From Hallerella succinigenes (GTDB lineage: Bacteria; Fibrobacterota; Fibrobacteria; Fibrobacterales; Fibrobacteraceae), in contig NZ_PGEX01000001.1 in the NCBI RefSeq assembly GCF_002797675.1, positions 806,001 through 870,000 on the forward strand: a DNA stretch of 64,000 bases, read 5' to 3'. A program made the position numbers and the translations under genes. Shown in pieces: positions 42,321 through 51,428 of the stretch (its first letter is position 1; each line of letters begins with the position of its first letter). The notes under the pieces are model-generated. The model had not been told where the DNA came from, searched no databases, and worked only from the letters and a program-made list of their open reading frames with translations.

Positions 42321-42872
42321 ATGCTGAAACATTCCAAAGAAATTTTTGATATTCTGAGCAAGGGCGGATTTCTCTCGCTCAATAGCGTTGTGCAGGCAAA
42401 CCGCAATTATTACGATGTGATAGAAGACGGCTTTGATGCCTACCGCGATTACTACGAGGGAGTCGGTTTCGTACTGGAAAGCGGTAACGGTTATTTTTAT
42501 TTTTCGAGACCAGAGCCTAAAGTAAATGCGGTTGACAAACTGGCCCGTTTCTGCGACTGGATTGACCGTTTGGATTTTCTAAAAACATTTAATTCAGCAT
42601 TCGGCTCTGGATATGTTTTTACCAAAGCAAAAATTTTAGAACGCATTTCTTGCGATATAGAACTGAAAGAAAAAGTTTCAAAACTTTACGCAGACAAAAA
42701 GACACACGCAGAAGTCATTGAAAAACTCGTTGACGACTTGGAGAAAATCGGATTTGTCGAACAGGAAAATGAATTAGAAGGTTCGTACAAAGTGACCGCC
42801 GCATTCCATTATCTTGAAGAAATGGTGAATTGCTTGAACATTGTCGAGGGGGCAACCGATGAGGTTCCTTAA
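42321..42872 (+). CDS. jetB: Wadjet JetB / MksE-like KITE subunit
   Basis: The protein has 183 residues. Two small winged-helix-like segments are visible (FDILSKGGFLSLNSVVQANR and KLYADKKTHAEVIEKLVDDL then KIGFVEQENELEGSYKVTAA), as in KITE proteins that bind the kleisin middle. It starts 6 bases after jetA and overlaps jetC by 14 bases, so the three are translated together. Length and context match JetB/MksE. Confidence 0.8.
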   Translation: MLKHSKEIFDILSKGGFLSLNSVVQANRNYYDVIEDGFDAYRDYYEGVGFVLESGNGYFYFSRPEPKVNAVDKLARFCDWIDRLDFLKTFNSAFGSGYVFTKAKILERISCDIELKEKVSKLYADKKTHAEVIEKLVDDLEKIGFVEQENELEGSYKVTAAFHYLEEMVNCLNIVEGATDEVP

Positions 42873-45800
42873 CAAGATTATTTTCATCAACAGCGCTCAT
42901 GTACGCTATGCAGAAATCGGGCTTAACGGAAATGTTCACCTGATTGGAACGCAGGGCGTAGGCAAGAGTACGTTGCTCCGTGCATTACTGTTCTTTTACA
43001 ATGCAGACAAGCAACGTCTCGGCATCCCGAAAGAAAAGAAATCCTTTGACGATTTTTATTTTGAACAAGCAAATTCGTATATTGTCTATGAAGTTGTTCG
43101 CGACGAAAGCGCATTCTGCGTTCTCGTAAACAAAACTGCAGGGCGTGCTGTATTCAGATTTATTGATGCTCCTTACAAAAAAGAATGGTTGATTGACAAA
43201 CAAGGAGAAGTCACCGCCGAAATACCGACGATTCGTACCCGGCTAGAAGGAGCCTATATGAGCCCGATTGTCGATCGCTACGAGCAGTTTCGAGACATCA
43301 TTTATGGAAATCATCAGGCCGTTGCACGCAAAGAATTTTATAAATTTTCCATCGCAGAAAGCAGCCGCTATCAGAATATTCCGCGAAGCATCCAGAACGT
43401 GTTTTTAAATTCGAAATTGGATGCCGATTTTATCAAGGAAACGATTATCCAGTCAATGGATAGCGAAAGTTCGTTTATTGATCTCGGATATTTTCGGCAA
43501 CAAGTTTCGGAGTTCGAGCAGGAATACACCGATATCGGATTGTGGTTTAGCTACAATAAACGTGGCGAATGCGAAACTCGCATTGACGCAGAACGCGTCG
43601 TAACGCTTTATCGAACGCTGTTGCAACTCAAGAAAAATATAGACGATTGCGGACGGCAATTGAATTACGCTTACCGCACCGCAAAAGAACAGCTCCCTTC
43701 ACTTGCGATTGAAATTGAAAAGGCGAATGCATCTCTTAACGATACGATTCGTTTAATCGGTGAAGAAACCGGCAAGTATAACCGTGAACGCGATGGCTTA
43801 AATGCGAGCCTCACTCTTGTCAAAGACAAGTTGAAAAAATGCCGCGAAAAATCGCAGGAATACCAAGCACAAAACATCGAAGAAGTTCTAAAAAAGCAAG
43901 AACGCGAAAGTTCACTCAAAGTCGAAAAAGAACATCTCGAAGAACGATTGCATCTGCTCACGCGAGAATTTGACGATGTCAAGGAAAAATACGACAATCT
44001 TCTAAAGCAAGCAAGGCAAGCTTTTGAAGAATTCAAGCAAAATCAAAATGCACGTCTGAACGAACGCAATGCTGAATTGCTCAAAAAACAACAAGATATT
44101 CTGCAAAAATTTGAACAGTCGCGAGCCTTAATTTTTGACCGTTTCGAAGAAAAAATATCAAACGTCCGTGCAGAAAAGGAAGCTCTTAGCAGCGAGAAAA
44201 ATTCCTGCGAAAAGAAGTTGCTTGAGCTCAACTACATTCACCCGTTTGCAGAAAAAATTGAAGCATGTCGTTCGGAAATTTCGAAATTAGACGTTTGCGA
44301 AAATCAAACCAAGATTGCAAAAACCGCAGCACAAGCCGAACTGAATAAACTCACCGCACAGCGAGATGCCGAACAGGCGAAAAACCGCACAGAATACGAA
44401 AAACAAAATGACTCCCTGCTCGTCGAAGCCAAACAAAACGTGGCGAAGTTAAAAGAACTGGATAACCTTCTCGAAAAGCAAAAAGGGTCGCTATATGAAT
44501 GGCTTACGCAGAATAAACCCGGCTGGGAAAACACCATCGGCAAAGTAGCTGACGAAGAATCAATTCTTTACAACACAGGACTTTCGCCAGAATTAATTGT
44601 TGAGGTTGCGGCTCAGGAAGCGATAGACGAATCCTTATTTGGAGTCAAGGTAAACCTCGAAGATTTGCCCATTCGCGTACGCACACCCGAAGAAATTTCA
44701 GCCGAACGCAAAACCACTTTAAAAGCAATCGAAGAAAACAAAGCTCATGCAACCGAGTTAGCCGATGCACTCGAAAAGATGAATGCCGCCGTTGATCGCA
44801 GTTATTCACCCAAGATAAAGTCATTGCTTGACAAAATCCGCGATTGCGATACAGAATTGGTGCAACTTCCGATAAAGCGGAAACGATCCGAAAACGAACT
44901 TGCGTCCATTCTGCAAGCCGATAAAGCTGAAATCGAAAAACGCAAAAAAGAAATCCAGTCCAAGATAAACGATATCGCGACAAAAATTCTCAATGCGGAA
45001 GATTCGCTCAAAAAACTGACAACAGAAAAGACACAAGAACTCAAAGCAAACGAAAAGGCGAAACAGCGAGAACAGAAATTGCAACAAGAAGAATTTGATG
45101 AATTCAAAATCCAGATTCTCGCCGAAATCGAATCTCGTAAAAAAGAGTTTGAAAAAGAACGCGAAGATTTGCTCCAAAAACGCGATGATGAACTTAGAAA
45201 CAAGAACATCGATACAACTGCACTCAAGGATTGCGAAGCTGAAATTGCAACAGTCCAGCGCAAGCTAGATGACATCGAAAATCACCGCGAATTCGTTGCA
45301 CGTTACCGCTACGACAAACAGGAACTTTTCGACCACGAAGACGAATTCAAAAGCGAAAAGCAGAATGTAGAAGACAAGCTAAGCGATTTACAACAGAAAT
45401 TCAACGCTCGGAAGGTTAGGCTCGACGCGAAAAAAACAGAACAAGAAAAGACGCTGCAACAGCACCGCGACCGCGAAAAAACACTGCAACAATCTATCGA
45501 AGAAACGGACAAGTTCGCCGCATCCAGTTTTTGCCCCGAAAACATCAAAGACCTTGGCGAAACGCCCAACGCACGGCTTTGTACCGAAATATTGAGTGAA
45601 CTCAAAGAATCGCTCATAAACAGCCAAAAGCGAAGCAAGGATCTCGAAGTCGCATCAAATATATTCCGAGGAAGATTCTCGAAACGCAATACGTTCAAAT
45701 TCAAGACGGAACTCAACACCGAAGCAGACTTTATGGAATTTGCGGACAACCTGAGCGATTTTCTGCTGAACGAGAAAATCGAAGATTACCGCGAACGCAC

Positions 45801-46554
45801 CAGCAACCGCTACTCCGATATTCTCGCACGAATTGCAAAAGAGATTGGCGATGTCACACGCCAAAAAACGGAAATCGAGAAAATCATCAGCGGCGTGAAC
45901 CGGGACTTTATCGAAAAAAATTTTGCAGGAGTCATCAAAAGTATTGCGCTCCGCACAGAAGAATCAAGCGACAAACTGATGCGGCTGATGCTAGCCATCC
46001 AAAAGTTTTTCACCGAAAATCAGTACGCTCTTGGCGAGATTAATTTATTCTCCACGGGCAATACCGAAAATGCGAACCGCGAAGCGGTCAACTTGCTACT
46101 GCAATTCGTGAAATCTCTGAACGAAGAATCCAACCGCACGCAGCTGAATCTCAGCGATTCGTTCCGTTTGCAATTCCGCGTACAAGAAAACGACAACGAT
46201 ACCGGCTGGATTGATAAAATTTCGAATGTCGGCTCCGAAGGCACGGACGTGCTCGTGAAAGCGATGGTGAACATTATGCTCATCAACGTTTTCAAGACGC
46301 AGGCATCGCGCAAGTTCGGCGAATTCAAGCTCCACTGTATGATGGACGAAATCGGAAAACTTCACCCGAAAAACGCAAACGGCATCTTGAAATTTGCGAA
46401 CAGCCGAAACATCTATCTGGTCAACGGTTCGCCTACCACGCAAAGCGTATCGGAATACCGCTACACCTATCTGCTCGAAAAGAACGCAAAATCGCAGACC
46501 GTGGTAAGGCCTCTCATGACGAGAGTTCAACCCACATCGCCAGCCAAAGGGTAG
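42859..46554 (+). CDS. jetC: Wadjet JetC / MksB-like SMC ATPase
   Basis: The protein has 1231 residues. The N-terminal head has Walker A GTQGVGKST at 30-38. Long coiled-coil arms follow (about 230-1010), with a central globular hinge near 560-640 (SLYEWLTQNKPGWENTIGKV). The C-terminal head ends with Walker B-type LHCMMDEIGKL and NSRNIYLVNGSP. It is the motor that extrudes DNA loops and positions the JetD nuclease on plasmids in Wadjet systems. Start ATG 42859 has GAGGGGG upstream and overlaps jetB; the longer frame from 42841 is not preferred. Intact, no frameshift. Confidence 0.9.
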   Translation: MRFLNKIIFINSAHVRYAEIGLNGNVHLIGTQGVGKSTLLRALLFFYNADKQRLGIPKEKKSFDDFYFEQANSYIVYEVVRDESAFCVLVNKTAGRAVFRFIDAPYKKEWLIDKQGEVTAEIPTIRTRLEGAYMSPIVDRYEQFRDIIYGNHQAVARKEFYKFSIAESSRYQNIPRSIQNVFLNSKLDADFIKETIIQSMDSESSFIDLGYFRQQVSEFEQEYTDIGLWFSYNKRGECETRIDAERVVTLYRTLLQLKKNIDDCGRQLNYAYRTAKEQLPSLAIEIEKANASLNDTIRLIGEETGKYNRERDGLNASLTLVKDKLKKCREKSQEYQAQNIEEVLKKQERESSLKVEKEHLEERLHLLTREFDDVKEKYDNLLKQARQAFEEFKQNQNARLNERNAELLKKQQDILQKFEQSRALIFDRFEEKISNVRAEKEALSSEKNSCEKKLLELNYIHPFAEKIEACRSEISKLDVCENQTKIAKTAAQAELNKLTAQRDAEQAKNRTEYEKQNDSLLVEAKQNVAKLKELDNLLEKQKGSLYEWLTQNKPGWENTIGKVADEESILYNTGLSPELIVEVAAQEAIDESLFGVKVNLEDLPIRVRTPEEISAERKTTLKAIEENKAHATELADALEKMNAAVDRSYSPKIKSLLDKIRDCDTELVQLPIKRKRSENELASILQADKAEIEKRKKEIQSKINDIATKILNAEDSLKKLTTEKTQELKANEKAKQREQKLQQEEFDEFKIQILAEIESRKKEFEKEREDLLQKRDDELRNKNIDTTALKDCEAEIATVQRKLDDIENHREFVARYRYDKQELFDHEDEFKSEKQNVEDKLSDLQQKFNARKVRLDAKKTEQEKTLQQHRDREKTLQQSIEETDKFAASSFCPENIKDLGETPNARLCTEILSELKESLINSQKRSKDLEVASNIFRGRFSKRNTFKFKTELNTEADFMEFADNLSDFLLNEKIEDYRERTSNRYSDILARIAKEIGDVTRQKTEIEKIISGVNRDFIEKNFAGVIKSIALRTEESSDKLMRLMLAIQKFFTENQYALGEINLFSTGNTENANREAVNLLLQFVKSLNEESNRTQLNLSDSFRLQFRVQENDNDTGWIDKISNVGSEGTDVLVKAMVNIMLINVFKTQASRKFGEFKLHCMMDEIGKLHPKNANGILKFANSRNIYLVNGSPTTQSVSEYRYTYLLEKNAKSQTVVRPLMTRVQPTSPAKG

Positions 46555-46565
46555 AAGGAATTTTT

Positions 46566-47483
46566 ATGGCATATACTATTACAACGTCCTTACTGAATCG
46601 TCTCATTGCATTGGCGAAAGGGGCGGAACTATCTTCGAGCGATTGTAAGGGAACCATCTTTAATGAACTCGTCCAAGAAGGTTTACTCATTACAATTCCC
46701 AAAGGCAGAGGTTCATGCTGTAAAGCCCCAAATGGGAAAGCCCTTAGAGTGTACCTTGCGACACGTGATGACGCATTCAAAGATCTTGAAAAAACAGAAG
46801 CTATCTATCGTGAAATTTCTTGCTCTGAAGATGGAGCTACACCATTTGCACCAAGAAATATTCAGGCATCAACAACCGGCAATTCCAAAATACGAAAAAC
46901 TCGCAGTTGCAAGGGGTTCTTGGTAAACTGCTACGAACCGATTTTAGTGAGTTTGAATGAAAAAAAATTTGAAATAAATCCTCCCGAAGGCTCTTTCGTC
47001 TTTATCGCTGATTACGAATCTTTTTTTATACCTGAAAATGTGATTGTTGTGGGCGTCGAAAATATGGAAAATTTTCGCTACATCAGTCGTCAACAGAAAT
47101 TATTTCAAGATTACCTCATCAAATGTTTTGGCGACTCCAATTACACCCATGCCTCACTTCTCTTTGTATCTCGCTATCCGCAATCTAGCGATCTTGTCAA
47201 GTGGCTGCAAAACAGCAAAAATTTATATATACATTTTGGCGACCTCGACCTTGCTGGCATCAACATCTATTTGACCGAATTTTTTGCAAGGATTGGTGAC
47301 CGAGCGTCATTCCTGATTCCACCAGATGCCGATAGTCGCATTGCAAACGGATGCCGCGAACGATATGACGATCAAATCTTGAAATTTGAAAAAATGAAAG
47401 TGGCAGACAAACGCGTCCAGCCACTAGTTGACCTTATCAGGAAATACCATAAGGGTTACGATCAAGAAGGTTTTATTGACTAA
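46566..47483 (+). CDS. jetD: Wadjet JetD / MksG-like Toprim nuclease
   Basis: The protein has 305 residues. The C-terminal Toprim fold shows the catalytic Glu in VVGVENMENF (Glu 165) and the D-x-D in HFGDLDLAGI (Asp 226, 228). The N-terminal half holds a winged-helix-like arm (TIFNELVQEGLLITIPKGRG). JetD cleaves circular DNA bent by the JetABC motor and so removes plasmids. GAAGGA precedes the ATG, 11 bases after jetC. All expected acidic residues are present, so the system looks functional. Confidence 0.85.
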   Translation: MAYTITTSLLNRLIALAKGAELSSSDCKGTIFNELVQEGLLITIPKGRGSCCKAPNGKALRVYLATRDDAFKDLEKTEAIYREISCSEDGATPFAPRNIQASTTGNSKIRKTRSCKGFLVNCYEPILVSLNEKKFEINPPEGSFVFIADYESFFIPENVIVVGVENMENFRYISRQQKLFQDYLIKCFGDSNYTHASLLFVSRYPQSSDLVKWLQNSKNLYIHFGDLDLAGINIYLTEFFARIGDRASFLIPPDADSRIANGCRERYDDQILKFEKMKVADKRVQPLVDLIRKYHKGYDQEGFID

Positions 47484-47486
47484 AAG

Positions 47487-47514
47487 CCCCAACGGAGTAT
47501 GATTCCGTCAGGGC
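47487..47514 (+). terminator. Hairpin closing the Wadjet operon
   Basis: AGCCC-ca-ACGGA...TCCGT-ca-GGGCT forms a stable stem right after the jetD stop. The T-tract is poor, so it may be a processing or weak termination site. Confidence 0.5.
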
Positions 47515-47537
47515 TGCTTCAATCCAAAACACTATAA

Positions 47538-48155
47538 GAAAAGATTGACGAACTCGCCGGAGCCGCATCCGTGATTTACCTTGCCATTGGCGGGAACCTC
47601 GCGGGAGTGCTTTGCATTAGCGACCCTCCGCGTGACGAAGCCGCCGAAGCCATCCGCATGCTGCGCGAACGCGGAATCAGGCATGTGGCGATGATTACCG
47701 GCGATAGCCAGAAAGCCGCTGAACGCACGGCGCAACTTTTGGGCATCGACACATTCTTTGCGCAGGTGCTGCCCGAAGACAAGCACCGCTATGTGGAAAA
47801 AATGAAGGCCGAAGGCCGCCGCGTGATTATGGTGGGCGAAGGAATCAACGATGCGCCCGCATTGGCTGCCGCGAACGTGTCGGTTGCCATGAGCGATGCC
47901 AGCGACATTGCCCGCGAAACCGCCGATGTGACCCTCCGCATCGAAGACCTGCGCGACCTCGCCGAACTCCGCACATTGAGTACGCAGCTCATGGAACGCA
48001 TCCAGGCGAATTACCGCTTTATCGTCGCTTTCAACACGTCGCTCCTGGCCACAGGTTTCTTTGGGACACTTGCCCCCTCGACCTCGGCCCTGCTGCATAA
48101 CCTCTCGACCATGGCGATTTGCGCCAAGAGCATGACGCCGTTAAAGCGCGCGTAG
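47538..48155 (+). pseudogene. 5'-truncated heavy-metal P-type ATPase
   Basis: The frame opens after TAA 47535-47537 and encodes only the last 206 residues of a P1B-type ATPase. It covers the end of the N domain (VLCISDPPRDEAAEAIRMLR), MITGDS, the hinge GEGINDAPALAAANVSVAM and the last two helices. The transmembrane metal-binding and DKTGT phosphorylation parts are gone. The break lies between jetD and this fragment, so arrival of the Wadjet block or a later deletion removed the 5' part. Its terminator at 48198-48225 is intact. Confidence 0.85.
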
Positions 48156-48197
48156 GGATGTAACGCTCGAAAACGGCCCAAATTATCAAAAAAAGCT

Positions 48198-48225
48198 AAA
48201 AAGGTAGTCTATGGACTGCCTTTTT
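48198..48225 (+). terminator. Terminator of the P-type ATPase remnant
   Basis: AAAAAGGTAGTC-tatg-GACTGCCTTTTT, a long A/T-flanked stem ending in T5. Confidence 0.8.
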
Positions 48226-48272
48226 GCTTAGTTTTTGATGAAATTTTATACATTTGTTCACTAATTTAGGTA

Positions 48273-48349
48273 CGAAAAAATGTCGAAATGAATTGATTTT
48301 ATGTGCGGAAAAATGTAATTTACAAGGGGAAATATATGCGGAAAAATGT
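48273..48349. promoter_or_regulatory. Three CGGAAAAATGT-type sites spaced 33 bp
   Basis: CGAAAAAATGT at 48273 and CGGAAAAATGT at 48306 and 48339, exactly 33 bp apart, ending four bases before the ATG of the DUF4143 ATPase. A matching AGGAAAAATGT precedes the second DUF4143 ATPase at 62877. Confidence 0.5.
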
Positions 48350-48352
48350 AAA

Positions 48353-49633
48353 ATGAAACGAATCGCCCTAGAAAATCTGCTTAAATGGAAAGAAAGCGCA
48401 AACCGAAAGCCCTTGATTCTTAACGGGGCGCGTCAAGTCGGCAAGACCTGGCTTTTGCGGGAATTTGCCAAGACTGCATATCAGAAAGAAGCCTATATCG
48501 TTTGCCGAAAAAATGAGTTGGTGAAACAGGTGTTCGCCCGCGATTTTGACATAAAACGAATCTTGCGCGATTTAAGGGCCTTAAGCAAGGTTGACATCAC
48601 TCCCGGTGACACGTTGATTATTTTGGACGAAGTTCAAGATGTTCCCGAAGCCATCGAAGCGCTGAAATATTTCTACGAGCAAGCGCCCGAATATCATATT
48701 GCCGTTGCGGGATCGTTGCTTGGAATTTCGCTCCATCAGGGAGTGTCGTTCCCTGTCGGAAAAGTGGACGAGCTAGACATTTTCCCGATGAATTTTATGG
48801 AATTCCTTGACGCCATCGGCGAACAGAACACTGCGGATCTCATTGCAAAAAGAGATTTTGCTAGCATTGCTCCGTTGCACGAAAAGTGCGTCGATTTGCT
48901 CAGGCAATACTACTATGTGGGCGGCATGCCCGAAGCCGTTAAACAGTATGCTGAAACCGGGGCTCTGCAGAGCGTGCGCGAAATACAGAAAAGCATCTTG
49001 CGTGGATATGAGCAGGATTTTTCAAAACATGCGCCCAAAGACCAGGTTGCAAAGATAAAGCTTGTTTGGAAAAGCGTTCCCTCGCAACTGTTCAAGGAAA
49101 ACAAGAAGTTTATTTACGGGGCACTCCGCAAGGGCGCCCGTGCAACGCAATACGCAGAAGCTATCGAATGGCTTGTGGATTCCGGCTTGCTTTACAAGGT
49201 GTCTCGCGTTTCTAAACCCGCTTTGCCATTAAGCATTTATGAAGAACTGAACATTTTCAAGTTATATGCATTGGATGTCGGTCTGTTGGGTGCGATGGCA
49301 AATACAGATTCTTCGCAGATTCTAATCAAAAGCGACCTGATTGCAGAATTCAATGGCGGACTTGCAGAACAGTTTATTTTGCAACAAATGAAAAGTAAAC
49401 AGATTGACCCGATTTACTACCACTCGACGGACGATTCAAGGCTAGAATTAGATTTCCTGATACAGTCGGAAGGCCGCCTCTTGCCCATCGAAGTCAAGTC
49501 CGGAGAATCAGTGCGCTCCAACTCCCTTTCGACTCTGCTGCAAAACACGCCAGGACTTCAGGCAATTCGCTACTCCATGCGCCCCTATAAGGAGCAAGCA
49601 TCTTTGACTAATGTTCCGCTTTATGCGGCGTAA
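48353..49633 (+). CDS. AAA+ ATPase with DUF4143 C-terminal domain
   Basis: The protein has 426 residues from ATG 48353. Walker A is NGARQVGKTWLLREF and Walker B TLIILDEVQDVPE, with sensor AVAGSLLG. The DUF4143 nuclease-like C-terminal domain holds LELDFLIQSEGRLLPIEVKS. Typical of a large family in gut anaerobes, thought to act on DNA; function not established. The frame is open to 48254, but the upstream codons only translate the repeated operator-like sites, and MKRIALENLLKW is the family N terminus. A terminator follows at 49676-49702. Confidence 0.9.
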   Translation: MKRIALENLLKWKESANRKPLILNGARQVGKTWLLREFAKTAYQKEAYIVCRKNELVKQVFARDFDIKRILRDLRALSKVDITPGDTLIILDEVQDVPEAIEALKYFYEQAPEYHIAVAGSLLGISLHQGVSFPVGKVDELDIFPMNFMEFLDAIGEQNTADLIAKRDFASIAPLHEKCVDLLRQYYYVGGMPEAVKQYAETGALQSVREIQKSILRGYEQDFSKHAPKDQVAKIKLVWKSVPSQLFKENKKFIYGALRKGARATQYAEAIEWLVDSGLLYKVSRVSKPALPLSIYEELNIFKLYALDVGLLGAMANTDSSQILIKSDLIAEFNGGLAEQFILQQMKSKQIDPIYYHSTDDSRLELDFLIQSEGRLLPIEVKSGESVRSNSLSTLLQNTPGLQAIRYSMRPYKEQASLTNVPLYAA

Positions 49634-49675
49634 AAATGTTGAACCGTATCGCCCCAAAATCTATAAAATCTCGTT

Positions 49676-49702
49676 AAAAGGTGGTGTAATGCCACTTTTT
49701 TT
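49676..49702 (+). terminator. Terminator of the DUF4143 ATPase gene
   Basis: AAAAGGTGG-tgtaatg-CCACTTTTTTT. Confidence 0.75.
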
Positions 49703-49816
49703 CGTTTTTTTACGGATGCGTTCTTATGCGACGCTATTTGTCGCAGTCATTATGTATTTTTAGTGAATAAGAATTTCACTAAAATCAATGGTTTTTCGCA
49801 AAAATAGGGTGCCATA

Positions 49817-50488
49817 ATGACAACAGACCTTTCACGTGCACCGCGGTGGGACACTCTCCGGAATTTCTACCGCGATTTCGATAACGGCCGCAAGCGCGGC
49901 TGTGTCGAAAAGTGGAAAAAAGAAATGCCCCAAAGCAGGTTTGAACAGGAACTTTTCGAAACAAAAATCCACACCGAATTCCTGCGCGACCGCCAGAAGA
50001 TGCTGAACAAGAATTTCCGTTGGACCTACGCGAACATGAAAAAGCTCATCGCGCTCGACCAGTATTTCAGGGAACTGCACCGGAGCATCGCCCGCACCTT
50101 CGAAGCGACCAAGAAGGACATCGCTGCTCTCTCCGTGCAAAATCACAAGTGGTACAGGGAATACGAACTCGAAGCCGAAATTTGCCCCGCAAACGACTGG
50201 GACATTCCCGGCGAACATGAATACATCAGCGATTTGCTCTTCTGGTACGCGAACTGGGAATCCATCAACATTTGCTTGAGCACGAACGAGGATCAACACG
50301 AACGCCACAAGGCCTACAACGTTCCTGCCTGGAAAGAAATACAACTCATTGATAGATTCGTAAACAGCGGTGTCACATGGGAACTCGACGCGTTGCTATA
50401 CGACAGCGAAGCGAGCCTTTACGCGTTCAAGGACATCGTGCACATGCGCCCGGAACAATTCGAAGTGAGATACAAGCTGAGTTTTTAA
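49817..50488 (+). CDS. Unknown 223-aa protein, first of a pair
   Basis: The protein is mostly helical, rich in Trp, Tyr, Arg and Glu (RAPRWDTLRNFYRDFDNGRK, FRWTYANMKKLIALDQYFRE, SVQNHKWYREYELEAEICPA). There is no signal peptide, membrane segment or recognised domain. It is followed after 13 bases by another unknown gene with GCGAGGT as ribosome-binding site, so the two form an operon. They lie between a DUF4143 ATPase and an HNH nuclease in the defence-rich part of the window. Confidence 0.6.
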   Translation: MTTDLSRAPRWDTLRNFYRDFDNGRKRGCVEKWKKEMPQSRFEQELFETKIHTEFLRDRQKMLNKNFRWTYANMKKLIALDQYFRELHRSIARTFEATKKDIAALSVQNHKWYREYELEAEICPANDWDIPGEHEYISDLLFWYANWESINICLSTNEDQHERHKAYNVPAWKEIQLIDRFVNSGVTWELDALLYDSEASLYAFKDIVHMRPEQFEVRYKLSF

Positions 50489-50501
50489 ACAGCGAGGTAC
50501 T

Positions 50502-51161
50502 ATGAGAGGACGATATATTTATCAGCTGGCAGCAACGATACTGCCGAATGGGCTGGGCAATGACACCATTGACCATGATCTGGGGATTTTCACGTCGCTA
50601 CGCACTGCCGAAAAAATCCTGCGAGATTATGTTGAGAGTGGAAATTTTTATTGCCCGGTCTATAGCTATTCCATCATGTTCCTGCCCGTCAATGACGATT
50701 TGGAATATGAATCTGAACGGCAAATCAATGTCTATTCGCCCGATGGCAAATTGCAGCTTTCTGAATTCAACATGATGTCCTGTAACGGGGCGTGGAGTAA
50801 AAATCTGAATATAGACCTTCGCGCCGTCATCGACATCGGCCCCGGCAAAAAGCCTTATTTCACGCTGTACAACCATTGGAAACGAGGACTCGCGACCAAG
50901 TGCGCACGCATCTCCTTTCTGGAACCCAAATACGAACTAGGCACCTCGTACAATAAATCCGTCTGGTTCCTGGACGACAACGAAAAAGAAATGCTCGTGG
51001 ATTTCCTGAGAACAAAATGCAGGAGCATATTTAGCGACAAGTGCACGAACAACTGGATGAGCGTCATCGGGGCGTTCAACAACGAAGTCCAAGGCGATGA
51101 CGACAGCCGCATTCTGCCCTACGATTTACCCATCCCGAATTACAACAAACTAGAACCGTAG
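50502..51161 (+). CDS. Unknown 219-aa protein, second of a pair
   Basis: The N-terminal half is beta-rich with aromatic residues (RYIYQLAATILPNGLGNDTI, YSYSIMFLPVNDDLEYESER). A central FTLYNHWKRGLATKCARISF precedes a C-terminal helical tail. No domain recognised. It is downstream of and coupled to the 223-aa gene. A dispersed structured repeat starts about 15 bases after the stop. Confidence 0.6.
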   Translation: MRGRYIYQLAATILPNGLGNDTIDHDLGIFTSLRTAEKILRDYVESGNFYCPVYSYSIMFLPVNDDLEYESERQINVYSPDGKLQLSEFNMMSCNGAWSKNLNIDLRAVIDIGPGKKPYFTLYNHWKRGLATKCARISFLEPKYELGTSYNKSVWFLDDNEKEMLVDFLRTKCRSIFSDKCTNNWMSVIGAFNNEVQGDDDSRILPYDLPIPNYNKLEP

Positions 51162-51176
51162 TGAAAATTTTCCTTA

Positions 51177-51289
51177 TGGGCGTTCCCCTGACGGGTCGGG
51201 CCATACTCGCACGCCGCTAACGGCGCACTCACCGAGCCTTGCTTACGTAAGTCTCGTCCCTTCGGGTAACTGTCCCTAACGCGATTCCG
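51177..51289. repeat. Dispersed structured repeat, copy 3 (short form)
   Basis: It opens GGGCGTTCCCCTGACGGGTC and closes CTGTCCCTAACGC, the same ends as at 16635-16812. The interior is different: CGCAC-gccgctaacggc-GCAC and GCTTACGTAAG stems. Confidence 0.7.
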
Positions 51290-51428
51290 CTAAGGCAACA
51301 GATTGCTAAGTGGCTGGAGGCCTGACGCATGGTGCAGAAAAGTGTTCCCAGTTGGAGTATTTTTCTTGAAATTTTATAACGAAAAGAGTATAGATCTAAT
51401 AGAAAAGATTCTTAAAAAAGGAGAAAAA

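Noticed and set aside
48254-48352. Extended N terminus of the DUF4143 ATPase
   Set aside because: The extra 33 codons only translate the repeated CGGAAAAATGT sites; the family N terminus begins at ATG 48353.
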